This document shows, in pieces, positions 7,619 through 15,702 of a stretch of DNA of 47,840 bases (its first letter is position 1; each line of letters starts with the position of its first letter). A model generated the notes under the pieces. That model saw only the letters and a program-made list of their open reading frames with translations. It searched no databases and was not told the origin of the DNA. Location: assembly GCA_024399035.1 (NCBI GenBank), contig JAKSID010000021.1, positions 1 through 47,840 on the forward strand, written 5' to 3'. Source of the DNA: Fibrobacter sp. GTDB lineage: Bacteria > Fibrobacterota > Fibrobacteria > Fibrobacterales > Fibrobacteraceae. A program made the translations under genes and the position numbers.

Positions 7619-10108
7619 ATGGCGAATGTTGTTGATGGTGCAGTCCTTGATAGGGAACTGAATGCTGAGCAGGCCGCTGCTGCGAAAAAGATTGATGGAC
7701 CCATGCTGATCCTTGCAGGTGCAGGTTCGGGAAAGACCCGCTGCATCACTTACAAGATTGCTCATTTGATTTCTGCATATAACGTGGCTCCGGATCGTAT
7801 TCTTGCGGTGACCTTCACTAACAAGGCTGCCCGCGAAATGAAGGACCGTATCCAGAAGCTTTTGGATGCTCGCCCCAACATTGCCTGGATGGGAACGTTC
7901 CATTCCGTATGCCTTCGACTTTTGAAGCTGTGCCTTGCCCGCGAAAACATTGTGGCAGCCATGGCAGGTCCTAATGGACGTTGGTACGATGGCAATTTTT
8001 CCATTTACGATGACGACGACCAGAAGCGCGTCCTTAAGGAAGTCCTGAAGAACGAAATGGGCGATGACTTTGACGCCGCCGAAGTGAAAAAGCTTCATGC
8101 TGCGATTTCCCGTTACAAGAATACGGTGCTTTACCACGGTGGCGAGGCCCAGCTGCAGACTCCCGAGGTGGCCATGCTGCGTGCGGAGTTTGCAGACCAG
8201 GAACGCTATGCCCGTCATTACGCTTCTTACCAGAAGAAACTGATGGAATCCAATGCCATGGACTTCGATGACCTGTTGTTCAACACGGTCATCCTGCTGC
8301 AGAAAATTCCCGATCTGGCGAAACAGCTGGCTTACCGTTTTCAGTACGTGGTGGTGGACGAGTACCAGGATACAAACGACGTCCAGTACGAACTTCTGAA
8401 GTTGCTCATTAACGAGCAGAAGAACGTGACCGTGGTGGGGGACGACGACCAGAGTATCTATGGCTGGCGTGGCGCCAACATCAAGATTATCCGTAACTTC
8501 CATCGCGACTTTGCTCCGGTGACCATCGTAAAATTGGAACGCAATTACCGCTCCACCGCCAATATCGTGCAAGGTGCAGGCTCCGTTATTTCTCACAACA
8601 TCCGCCCCGAAGGTATGGAAAAGGTGGTGTTCTCCAAGGAAGAGGCCGGCGAGCTGATTCACGTTCGCCACTTTATGGACGACCGCTCCGAGGCAAGTAC
8701 CATCGCCGATAACATCTACAAGGCCGGCGAGGATTTCTATGCGAAGACTGCTGTGTTCTACCGCACCAACGCCCAGTCCCGCGCCCTGGAAAAGGCCTTG
8801 AACGACCGTCGTATTCCCTCGGTGATTTTCGGCGGAACACGATTCTGGGACCGCAAGGAAATCAAGGATATTCTTGCCTATCTTCGCGTGCTCTCCAACG
8901 AACGCGACGATGCTGCTCATCTCCGTGTAATCAATACGCCGCCTCGCGCCATCGGTAAGACTACTGTTGAAAACATTCTTGAAAAGGAAAGGAATGGGGA
9001 AGGCTCCTTCTGGCAAATTCTTTTGACGGAGGCCAACTCCATTGGTCGCGCCGCTCCCAAACTTAAAGGCTTTACAGACTTGGTGCTTGGCTGGAAGGCC
9101 CTGATTGCCGCCGGCGAAACTCCGCTGCCGATTCTTGCAGAAAAAATCATTAACGATACGGGCTATAAGGAATTCCTCCGTAAGGAAGACGAAACTACTG
9201 CCGACGAACGCATCGGTAACTTGGACGAAATGGTGAACGCCATCCGCGAATTCGACGAAGAACATCCGGGTGCAACTCTGGAAGCCTTCTTGCAGGATAT
9301 TTCTCTCTTGACTGATGGCGACAAGAAGGTGGACACTTCCAAGGGAATGGTGACCCTCATGACCATCCATATGGCAAAGGGCCTTGAATTCAATACGGTT
9401 CACATCGCAGGCTGCGATGAAGAAATCTTCCCGCTGGTTCGCGGCTCCATGACCATGTCTGCCCACGAGCAGAACGAACAGATGGAAGAAGAACGCCGCC
9501 TGTTCTACGTGGGCTGCACCCGCGCCGAAAAGAAACTGTACCTGTACCACGCCGAGCGCAGGTTCTTCCAGGGCAATATCCGCCCCTTCGCGCCCTCACG
9601 CTTCCTTAAGGAACTGGACCCTTCTGTCGTCGACTTTACCCCTTGTACCGACTCGGGCTATGGCAGTTTCGGCAGCGGCTTCGGAAGCGACTTTAATCAA
9701 GACCGCGGTGGCTTTGCCCGCCCCAGTCGCCCAAACTTGCCGCCCAGCTTTGCGCGTCGCCCGGTCACGTCGTCCAGCGGTTCCCGCGGATTCGGTAATT
9801 CTAGCTTCGGTAATTCTAGCTTCGGCAATTCTGGCTTCAAGAACAGCGACAAGCGAATTGTCTATCGCAACCCCATAAAAGTGGCCGCCCCCGCGCCTGC
9901 AGTGCCCAGCGGCCCCCGTGTGGTCTACGACGAATACAGCGAAAATCCGTACCATCCGGGTGTAAAGGTGCGCCATACCAAGTATGGGATTGGTACCATT
10001 ACCGGTTGCTCCGGCACCGGCGAAAACGCCCGCGTAGATGTTCGTTTTGGGGATGGAACCACAAGAACCATCGTGCTCAAGTACGCCGCCCTGCAGATTG
10101 TTGGATAG
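7619..10108 (+). CDS. UvrD/PcrA-type SF1 DNA helicase with low-complexity insert
   Basis: ATP-dependent 3'-5' DNA helicase of repair and replication restart, 829 aa. Motifs in order: Q-motif region (LNAEQAAAA), Walker A AGAGSGKTR near residue 35, VDEYQDTN (motif II) near 245, GDDDQSIYGWRGA (III) near 278, LERNYRST (IV), TIHMAKGLEF (V) and EERRLFYVGCTRA (VI). The C-terminus (HPGVKVRHTKYGIGTI onward, about 780-829) is the Tudor-like domain of PcrA/UvrD that contacts RNA polymerase. Between motif VI and this domain lies an unusual Gly/Ser/Phe/Arg-rich linker of roughly 100 residues with FGNSS tandem repeats. GGAG Shine-Dalgarno about 6 nt before the ATG. Which paralogue (UvrD or PcrA) cannot be decided here. 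Confidence 0.93.
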   Translation: MANVVDGAVLDRELNAEQAAAAKKIDGPMLILAGAGSGKTRCITYKIAHLISAYNVAPDRILAVTFTNKAAREMKDRIQKLLDARPNIAWMGTFHSVCLRLLKLCLARENIVAAMAGPNGRWYDGNFSIYDDDDQKRVLKEVLKNEMGDDFDAAEVKKLHAAISRYKNTVLYHGGEAQLQTPEVAMLRAEFADQERYARHYASYQKKLMESNAMDFDDLLFNTVILLQKIPDLAKQLAYRFQYVVVDEYQDTNDVQYELLKLLINEQKNVTVVGDDDQSIYGWRGANIKIIRNFHRDFAPVTIVKLERNYRSTANIVQGAGSVISHNIRPEGMEKVVFSKEEAGELIHVRHFMDDRSEASTIADNIYKAGEDFYAKTAVFYRTNAQSRALEKALNDRRIPSVIFGGTRFWDRKEIKDILAYLRVLSNERDDAAHLRVINTPPRAIGKTTVENILEKERNGEGSFWQILLTEANSIGRAAPKLKGFTDLVLGWKALIAAGETPLPILAEKIINDTGYKEFLRKEDETTADERIGNLDEMVNAIREFDEEHPGATLEAFLQDISLLTDGDKKVDTSKGMVTLMTIHMAKGLEFNTVHIAGCDEEIFPLVRGSMTMSAHEQNEQMEEERRLFYVGCTRAEKKLYLYHAERRFFQGNIRPFAPSRFLKELDPSVVDFTPCTDSGYGSFGSGFGSDFNQDRGGFARPSRPNLPPSFARRPVTSSSGSRGFGNSSFGNSSFGNSGFKNSDKRIVYRNPIKVAAPAPAVPSGPRVVYDEYSENPYHPGVKVRHTKYGIGTITGCSGTGENARVDVRFGDGTTRTIVLKYAALQIVG
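9791..9835 (+). repeat. 15-bp tandem repeat in helicase linker
   Basis: Three units of 15 bp (9791-9805, 9806-9820, 9821-9835). The first two are identical and the third has two changes. They encode FGNSS-type pentapeptides inside the helicase linker and are a likely site of length variation by slippage. Confidence 0.9.
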
Positions 10109-10193
10109 AGTCCGACTTTTTGCAAGCAGCAGTTGACACGACAGAACCCATTTTTTGCTACATTAGGCGTTGTAACAAGTAAGTAGAGGCTTT

Positions 10194-10481
10194 ATGCTTG
10201 AACGTGAAGAAGTTTTGAAATTGGCTAAGCTGTCCCGCCTGAGCGTTTCTGAAGAAGAAATCCCGGCTCTCAAGGGCCACTTGGACAAGATGCTTAACCA
10301 GATGGAAGCCCTCAAGGCTTTGAACCTGTCCGATGTCGAACCTATGACTGGCGTGGACAATGGTGCAACCATCCTCCGCGAAGACGTCCCTGTTCAGGGT
10401 TTTACCCTGGATGAGGCTTTTGCTAACGCACCTGCAGTGGAAAACGATCACTTCGCTATTCCCAAGGTCATTGGCGGCTAA
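10194..10481 (+). CDS. gatC: Asp/Glu-tRNA amidotransferase subunit C
   Basis: GatC, 95 aa, the small belt-like subunit of the GatCAB transamidase that makes Gln-tRNA(Gln) and/or Asn-tRNA(Asn) from the mischarged forms. Typical features are the LAKLSRLSVSEEEI N-terminus, a central helix (LDKMLNQMEALKALN), the VEPMTGV segment, LREDVP and the A-N-AP-E-N-F-IPKVI end. GAGG Shine-Dalgarno 6 nt upstream. gatA and gatB do not follow; kdsB does, 27 bp later. Its presence suggests that at least one of GlnRS or AsnRS is replaced by the indirect route (inference). Confidence 0.95.
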   Translation: MLEREEVLKLAKLSRLSVSEEEIPALKGHLDKMLNQMEALKALNLSDVEPMTGVDNGATILREDVPVQGFTLDEAFANAPAVENDHFAIPKVIGG

Positions 10482-10508
10482 TTTTCGCAAAGCGTTTGCT
10501 TAAATAGC

Positions 10509-11210
10509 ATGGCTGTCCATTGTATCATTCCTGCCCGCATGGGTTCTTCCAGGTATCCCGGAAAACCTCTCGTAAAAATTGCCGGCAAAGAAATGATCGT
10601 GCGCACCATGGAAAGGGCTCTGTTGGCAGAGTGCTTCGATCGCATTGTTTGCGCAACAGATTCCGAAGAAATTGCAGAAGTTGTCTATAGGGCTGGTTTC
10701 GAGTTTATCTTGACCGGCCCTGCTTTTACTGGTTCCGATCGCGTCGCCGACGCGGCCAGGGCCTTAGATTTGGATTTGGTTGTAAACCTTCAGGGCGACG
10801 AGCCCTTGGTTGAACCAGACGTCTTGGTTAATGTGGCCAGGGAATTAGAAGAAAATCCTGATTGCTGGGTAACGGTGGCCTGCCCCCTGAATCCGGCAGA
10901 GGCTCAACTCAAGACGGTTGTTAAAGTTTTAGTGAAAGATGGTCTTGCTGTAGACTTTACTAGGACTGTATCCGAAGAAGAGGCTCCTCGCTGGTTCCAG
11001 CATCAAGGCATTTACGCCTATTCCAGGCTGGCTCGCGACGAATTCTCGTCTTTGCCCCAGGCGCCTTTGGAACTTGAACGTTCCCTGGAGCAGATGCGCA
11101 TTATGGGCCGTCGCCCCATTCGCATTGTGCAAAGTCCCTTTGCCTCCATTTCAGTGGATGTTCCCTCTGATGTGCAGGCGGTGGAACTGGCCCTGAAAAA
11201 ATCCCGATAG
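10509..11210 (+). CDS. kdsB: 3-deoxy-manno-octulosonate cytidylyltransferase
   Basis: KdsB activates Kdo with CTP to CMP-Kdo for inner-core lipopolysaccharide synthesis in the cytoplasm. 233 aa, slightly shorter than the E. coli enzyme (about 248). The nucleotide-binding start IIPARMGSSRYPGKPL (6-21) and NLQGDEPLVEP (about 92-102) are diagnostic, as is the GSDRVADA motif. The gene shows that the cell has a Kdo-containing outer membrane. It sits between gatC and the comEA-like gene with short gaps, probably one transcript. There is no convincing Shine-Dalgarno before the ATG. Confidence 0.96.
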   Translation: MAVHCIIPARMGSSRYPGKPLVKIAGKEMIVRTMERALLAECFDRIVCATDSEEIAEVVYRAGFEFILTGPAFTGSDRVADAARALDLDLVVNLQGDEPLVEPDVLVNVARELEENPDCWVTVACPLNPAEAQLKTVVKVLVKDGLAVDFTRTVSEEEAPRWFQHQGIYAYSRLARDEFSSLPQAPLELERSLEQMRIMGRRPIRIVQSPFASISVDVPSDVQAVELALKKSR

Positions 11211-11243
11211 TCCCGGCTGGCCTCTTTCAAAAAGAAAGAGCCT

Positions 11244-11708
11244 ATGAACGCACCCGAAAGAAAGGTCGTGTACCTTGCGTTTTGCCTGTTTGCCATTGGA
11301 GTCCTTGTGCGCATTTTGCCATGGGGGCTCCCAACAATCGAAAGTATCCAGATCGAGGATTCCGTGCAGGTTTCCGAAAAGCAACCTCCAGCGGCAGTCG
11401 CCGGACTTGAAGTGGCGGATTCCGTTGTTTTAGACAAAATAATTGCCGATCCTGAGGTGGAAGATAAGGGAAAAAGCCGAAGAACGCAAGCAAAAAAAAA
11501 GAAAAAGGTGGCGTTGCCTTTGCGCATCAATGCTGCCTCGGCGGAGGATCTTTGCGCCCTGAACGGGGTTGGTCCAAAGCTTGCTGAGAAAATTGTGGCT
11601 TATCGTGATGCTAACGGCCCCTTTAAATCTTCGAAGGATTTGCAAAAAGTGCCTGGAATTGGGCCAAAAAAGCTAGAAAGCATCTTGCCTGGGGTAATAT
11701 TTGATTAA
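11244..11708 (+). CDS. ComEA-like helix-hairpin-helix protein
   Basis: 154 aa. An N-terminal hydrophobic segment (about residues 9-28) would anchor it in the membrane with the rest outside. A Lys-rich stretch precedes the C-terminal helix-hairpin-helix pair INAASAEDLCALNGVG and VPGIGPKKLESILPG, the signature of ComEA, which binds incoming DNA during competence. With pilB and pilM/pilN-like genes nearby, a role in DNA uptake through a type IV pilus is plausible, but ComEA-like HhH proteins are widespread and not all serve transformation. It follows kdsB by 33 bp, with AAGAAAGAG before the ATG. Confidence 0.8.
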   Translation: MNAPERKVVYLAFCLFAIGVLVRILPWGLPTIESIQIEDSVQVSEKQPPAAVAGLEVADSVVLDKIIADPEVEDKGKSRRTQAKKKKKVALPLRINAASAEDLCALNGVGPKLAEKIVAYRDANGPFKSSKDLQKVPGIGPKKLESILPGVIFD

Positions 11709-11746
11709 ATTTTTTATGTTCAAAACTATTCTAAGTTGTTGATTAT

Positions 11747-12661
11747 ATGAGTGATACGAAGTTATACCTAGGTATTGAAGTTGGAGACGCCTCCTTGAAG
11801 GTTGCTCTTGTGGATTCTGTTGAACGACGCGTTCTCAAGACCGCCATTCTCGAAACAGAAACGAGCCCTCTCGCAGACGTCTATGCGTTTGAATCTGTTC
11901 TTCAGGGTTGGATGGAATTTGCACAGGTGGGTAAGGTGGAATCTGTTTCCGTTTGTATTCCCGCTTTCCGTTCCATTATTCGTCAGGTATTTGTACCTCC
12001 CGAAGCCGCCAAGGACATGGATGACTACATCAAGTGGTACGTTTCCTTGATTTCCAATGCAGATGCTGGTGCCTACGTGATTGACTACAAGGTGCTCAGC
12101 GGCAACGCTACCTTGGGCTACACCGTGATGCTCATTGCCGTACGTCAGGAATGGATCGGCAACCTCCGTAAGGGTTTCCGTAACAAAAAGCTTGCTCCTA
12201 AGGCAATGGATGTGGATGTCCTTTCTATCATGAATTTGATGGACTTCGCTGGCGACTTGAACGAACTTGAATGTGTCGTCAAGGCCGACTATGCCGGTGT
12301 GACCATGATGTGGGTCACCAAGGATAACCTGCAGGCTTTGCGTTGCGTTTCAACCTTGGCACTGGTGAACAAGTCCAGAGAAGAAGCTTACAAGATCTTG
12401 GCCAACGGCATTGCCGAACAGATTGAACTTGCTCATTCTGAAAATGCCGCTATCGTTACAAAGCACATTAATCTGTGCGGTGATATGGCTTCTGACTTGA
12501 TGTTTGTTGAGACCCTCCGTGCTAAGCTGTCTCAGTGCCAGCTTGCCTTGATGGACTCCTTCTCCAATCTCCGTCTGCCTGTCGAAGCTGACGATTCCGC
12601 TGCCGTACTGAACTGCACTGCTGCTATTGGTGCCGCTCTGAATGTGATGGAGGGTGTATGA
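11747..12661 (+). CDS. PilM-like actin-fold pilus assembly protein
   Basis: 304 aa. The N-terminus LYLGIEVGDASLKVALVD is the phosphate-1 motif of the FtsA/PilM actin fold, and SVCIPAFRSIIRQVFVPPEA matches the part of PilM that follows it. PilM is the cytoplasmic ring protein that binds the N-terminus of PilN and connects it to the motor. The next gene overlaps it by 4 bp (ATGA) and begins with MIRLNLIEA, a typical PilN start, which strongly supports the assignment. Overall similarity appears low, so I leave the symbol empty. The start codon has no Shine-Dalgarno. Confidence 0.7.
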   Translation: MSDTKLYLGIEVGDASLKVALVDSVERRVLKTAILETETSPLADVYAFESVLQGWMEFAQVGKVESVSVCIPAFRSIIRQVFVPPEAAKDMDDYIKWYVSLISNADAGAYVIDYKVLSGNATLGYTVMLIAVRQEWIGNLRKGFRNKKLAPKAMDVDVLSIMNLMDFAGDLNELECVVKADYAGVTMMWVTKDNLQALRCVSTLALVNKSREEAYKILANGIAEQIELAHSENAAIVTKHINLCGDMASDLMFVETLRAKLSQCQLALMDSFSNLRLPVEADDSAAVLNCTAAIGAALNVMEGV

Positions 12662-13656
12662 TTCGCTTGAATTTGATTGAAGCTGCCGAAAAGCTCACTG
12701 TTGTTGAAACGGTTTCTCCGGTTAACATTACCCGAGTCGAGGACCTGAACAAGGGTGGCTCCAAGAAGTTCAGAAACATTCTTGTGGCTGCTGTGCTCGT
12801 TGTAATTGGCTTTACCTGCTATCTCAGTGTTTGTGGCGTTCCTGGCCCGCTCCAGGGTGTCCTTCCTGCCGAATATCTCGACTTGATTGGCGCTCAGGAT
12901 CCTGTCCTTGAAAATGCAAGAAAGGCTCAGAAGGCTAAGGAAGCTGACGCCGAAGCAAACAACCAGGCTTTGATCAAGCGTCAGCGCGAAACCATGACCG
13001 TTAAGCAGGTTGTGGGCGAAATCAATCCTAACGTTCTGTACAACAACAAGCGTTCTGATTACAACTCTTTCTTGCCTCTCGAAAAGGCTTCTTACCAGAA
13101 GGCTTCTGTGGGCCAGTTCTTTGCATTCTTGACCACTGCGACTCCGGATGACGTTGGCTTCTCTGATTGTATCTATCAGCTGCCCAACTACTTCTACGTT
13201 CGTGGCGCTACTCGCAATCCTAATTCCCAGCGTAGCTTCCTTGAACGCATCAAGACTGTTAGTACCGATTTCCAGTCTCCTTCCTTGGAAGCTGGTGCTC
13301 CTGCAACAGACGTTACCGCCTTCGGTCAGTACAACGTAGGCAATGTTAACCTGAAGTCTGTGGATAGCTATGTTCCTGCTGCCGACGTTGCTGCAGAAAC
13401 CAAGGCCCTCAAGGCTCTGGCTAGCGCAAACAAGGTTCGTCTGTCCGGCATGGAAAAGCCCCAGGTCGAGGACTTCGGTGTGTATAAGCGTTATGCTTAC
13501 GCTTCTACTACTCAGGCTGACTTTAGCGACTTGCAGGCATTCATTGCCGCATACGCTGCATCTCCGCTCCGCTTCGGTGTTAAGAGCATCGAAATGAAAC
13601 AGGCCAAGAGTTCCTTGACTACGACAGTTCGTTTCGAAATGTACGTCGCTCCGTAA
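12658..13656 (+). CDS. PilN-like (possibly PilN-PilO fused) inner-membrane pilus protein
   Basis: 332 aa. It starts with MIRLNLIEAAEKL, the short cytoplasmic peptide by which PilN binds PilM. One transmembrane segment follows (about residues 41-59), then a coiled-coil-prone stretch (about 83-115) and a large periplasmic domain. PilN is usually about 180-220 aa; the extra length and the two apparent alpha/beta halves suggest that PilN- and PilO-type ferredoxin-like domains may be joined, or simply a divergent PilN. No separate pilO, pilP or pilQ follows; rsmD does, 12 bp later. It overlaps the pilM-like gene by ATGA, implying translational coupling. Confidence 0.6.
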   Translation: MIRLNLIEAAEKLTVVETVSPVNITRVEDLNKGGSKKFRNILVAAVLVVIGFTCYLSVCGVPGPLQGVLPAEYLDLIGAQDPVLENARKAQKAKEADAEANNQALIKRQRETMTVKQVVGEINPNVLYNNKRSDYNSFLPLEKASYQKASVGQFFAFLTTATPDDVGFSDCIYQLPNYFYVRGATRNPNSQRSFLERIKTVSTDFQSPSLEAGAPATDVTAFGQYNVGNVNLKSVDSYVPAADVAAETKALKALASANKVRLSGMEKPQVEDFGVYKRYAYASTTQADFSDLQAFIAAYAASPLRFGVKSIEMKQAKSSLTTTVRFEMYVAP

Positions 13657-13668
13657 TCGTTGGGCTTT

Positions 13669-14217
13669 ATGTCCATTCGAATTACTGGCGGCAACTTTAG
13701 GGGACGGAATATTCCGTCTCCTGACACCTCTAAAACGAGGCCAACGGCGTCCCGCACAAGGGAGGCCTTGTTTAATATTTTACAGGGTGTTGAAAACTAT
13801 CGCGTTCTGGATCTTTTTGCCGGCACAGGCATTATGGGTATCGAGGCCTTGAGCCGCGGTGCCGCAAGCGTTACCGCAGTTGAAATGGCCAAGGTCCAGG
13901 CTCGCCTTGTTCTGCAGGCTTATAAGTCCCTTTCCTTGGAATCAAAGCTGAACCTGCTTGAAACCAGCGCCCTGACTTTGTCCAAGGAAACCCTTTGCAA
14001 GGACGAAGGCTTTGACTTGATTTATGCGGACCCTCCGTTCAAGGATATGGAATATCCTGATCTGCGTTCCTACTGGGAATGGCTGAACCCAGGTGGCGTG
14101 GCGGTGTTTGAAGCGCCCACCAAGAACTTGCCGCAGTGGGCAAAGGATGCCGAAGCAGAAGATCTTTTGAAAATCCGAAAGTACGGCGAATCTTCTTTGC
14201 TTATTTACCGCAAGTAG
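13669..14217 (+). CDS. rsmD: 16S rRNA (guanine966-N2)-methyltransferase
   Basis: RsmD methylates G966 of 16S rRNA in the small subunit using SAM. 182 aa from the ATG at 13669, which gives the family start MSIRITGGNFRGR; the in-frame TTG at 13660 only adds three residues. Motifs: RPTASRTREALFNIL, LDLFAGTGIMGIEALSRGA (SAM-binding motif I) and IYADPPF, the DPPF catalytic motif of N-methyltransferases. It is commonly next to coaD in bacteria, as here (59 bp gap). Confidence 0.95.
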   Translation: MSIRITGGNFRGRNIPSPDTSKTRPTASRTREALFNILQGVENYRVLDLFAGTGIMGIEALSRGAASVTAVEMAKVQARLVLQAYKSLSLESKLNLLETSALTLSKETLCKDEGFDLIYADPPFKDMEYPDLRSYWEWLNPGGVAVFEAPTKNLPQWAKDAEAEDLLKIRKYGESSLLIYRK

Positions 14218-14264
14218 CGGCGTTTGCCATGATTTGGGTCTTTTCTTGACCCGATGAAATTTTC

Positions 14265-14270
14265 TATTTT
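14265..14270 (+). promoter_or_regulatory. Candidate -10 hexamer (TATTTT) of coaD
   Basis: TATTTT followed by TAAGAT and the ATG, a gap of 6 nt. A TTGACC lies upstream at 14246-14251 but only 13 nt away, so the exact promoter is uncertain. Confidence 0.3.
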
Positions 14271-14276
14271 TAAGAT

Positions 14277-14798
14277 ATGAAACCCGAGAAGAAAATTGCA
14301 GTCTTTGCAGGGTCTTTTGATCCGTTTACCGTAGGGCACCTGGATCTGGTTGCCCGCGGTTCTAAGCTTTTCGACGAGCTTTATGTCTTAGTGGCCGTGA
14401 ATGCCTCCAAGAAGTATTTGCTATCCGTCGAGACCCGCAAGACAATGATTGAAAAAGCCTGTGGCGACTTGAAGAATGTCAAGGTATTCGCGTTCGACGG
14501 CTTGACCACCGCGTTCATGAAGGAGTGCGGCGCAAAGTATCTTCTTCGCGGCGTCCGTAATGGTTCCGACATGGATTACGAATTGTCTGTGGATTGGAAC
14601 AACAAATTGTTGTACCCGGAATGTGAGACTGTGTATCTATCTTCTTCCAAGGATCACCTGATGGTAAGCAGTAGCGTGGTTCGCGAACTTTTGAAGTGCG
14701 GCCCGGAATCTGCAGCTGCTCAGCGCAAAATGCTAAAGCCCTATGTGCCCGCAGCCATCCTGGGTGATTTGATTAGCGAATACAAAAAGAACAAGTAG
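14277..14798 (+). CDS. coaD: Phosphopantetheine adenylyltransferase
   Basis: CoaD transfers AMP from ATP to 4'-phosphopantetheine, the penultimate step of coenzyme A synthesis. 173 aa. Motifs: AGSFDPFTVGHLDLV (nucleotidyltransferase T/HxGH), LRGVRNGSDMDYE and MVSSSVVREL, equivalent to the ISSTxVRE motif. A TATTTT hexamer ends 6 nt before the ATG and there is no Shine-Dalgarno. The rhomboid gene begins 4 bp after the stop. Confidence 0.96.
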   Translation: MKPEKKIAVFAGSFDPFTVGHLDLVARGSKLFDELYVLVAVNASKKYLLSVETRKTMIEKACGDLKNVKVFAFDGLTTAFMKECGAKYLLRGVRNGSDMDYELSVDWNNKLLYPECETVYLSSSKDHLMVSSSVVRELLKCGPESAAAQRKMLKPYVPAAILGDLISEYKKNK

Positions 14799-14802
14799 TA
14801 TT

Positions 14803-15702
14803 ATGAGACCCTTTAGATATTTGCCCAAGAGCCTTCGAGTGCTGCTGATTATCAACGCAGTGGTTTTTGGTATTGCCTTTGTAATTGGCAACCTGCTGGG
14901 ATTGCACCTGAATATTCCTGGCGTAGGTTATGGTAACGTTCGTGACATTATCGCTCACTTTGGTGCGTTTTTCCCGACAGCGCCTTTGCAGGTGTGGCGT
15001 TACGTAACGTATATGTTCGTTCACGTGGACTTTTGGCATTTCTTGTTTAACATGATGATGCTCTGGATGTTCGGTAGCGAAGTGGCTGACTGGATGGGCT
15101 CAAGGCATTTTACCATCATGTATATGTTCTGTGGTATTTTTGCTGCGGTGTTCAGCTTGGTGATGTGCGTTCTCGGTTTGTCCAACAATCCCATTATCGG
15201 TGCCAGCGGTGCTTTGATGGGTATTTTCGTGGCTTACTACAAGTTCTTCCCGGAACGCACTTTGCTCATGTTCTTTATTATCCCCATGAAGATCAAGTAC
15301 GCCATGTGGGTCATGGTGGCTATCGATGTCTTGATGGCACCTTCTGGCGATGGCATTGCTCACCTGGCTCATTTGGGCGGTGTTGTGGGCGGCTTCCTGT
15401 ACATGTACTACTTTAATGGCGGCCTGGACAAGTATATTCAGAAGGCTCGCCGTGGTGCAGAAAAGCAGCGCGCCTCTAGAAGGTTCCATACAGAAACAAA
15501 CAGCTCCTATAAGCGCCCCGAAGAAGACGCCAAGGAGCCCGAAGTCTTGGAAGGCGAAGTCTTTGACTTGGATGAAGACAAGCGCATGGATGAAATTTTA
15601 AAGAAGGTCAACAGGGATGGAATTCATTCCTTGAGTGAATCTGAACGTCAGTTTTTATTGAAAGCAGGCGATAGAATTCGTCGCCGTCGCGGAGGAATGT
15701 AA
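14803..15702 (+). CDS. Rhomboid-family intramembrane serine protease
   Basis: 299 aa membrane protease that cleaves within transmembrane helices. About six hydrophobic segments span residues 12-205. The catalytic serine is in IGASGALMG (near residue 134), the histidine in AHLAHLGGVVGG (near 190), and HVDFWHFLFNMMMLW supplies the conserved His/Asn of helix 2. A hydrophilic C-terminal tail of about 90 residues ends with an NRDGIHSLSESERQFLL segment, a small domain common on rhomboids of the Bacteroidetes/Chlorobi/Fibrobacter group. The substrate is unknown. It is tightly linked to coaD before and the PfkB kinase after (stop and start overlap as TAATG). Confidence 0.9.
   Translation: MRPFRYLPKSLRVLLIINAVVFGIAFVIGNLLGLHLNIPGVGYGNVRDIIAHFGAFFPTAPLQVWRYVTYMFVHVDFWHFLFNMMMLWMFGSEVADWMGSRHFTIMYMFCGIFAAVFSLVMCVLGLSNNPIIGASGALMGIFVAYYKFFPERTLLMFFIIPMKIKYAMWVMVAIDVLMAPSGDGIAHLAHLGGVVGGFLYMYYFNGGLDKYIQKARRGAEKQRASRRFHTETNSSYKRPEEDAKEPEVLEGEVFDLDEDKRMDEILKKVNRDGIHSLSESERQFLLKAGDRIRRRRGGM

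Noticed and set aside
7583..9550. 655-codon minus-strand frame opposite the helicase gene
   Set aside because: Antisense shadow of a clear UvrD/PcrA helicase.
10133..10164. TTGACA ... TACATT as the gatC promoter
   Set aside because: The spacer is 20 bp, outside the usual 16-18; a promoter may be here but I cannot place it.
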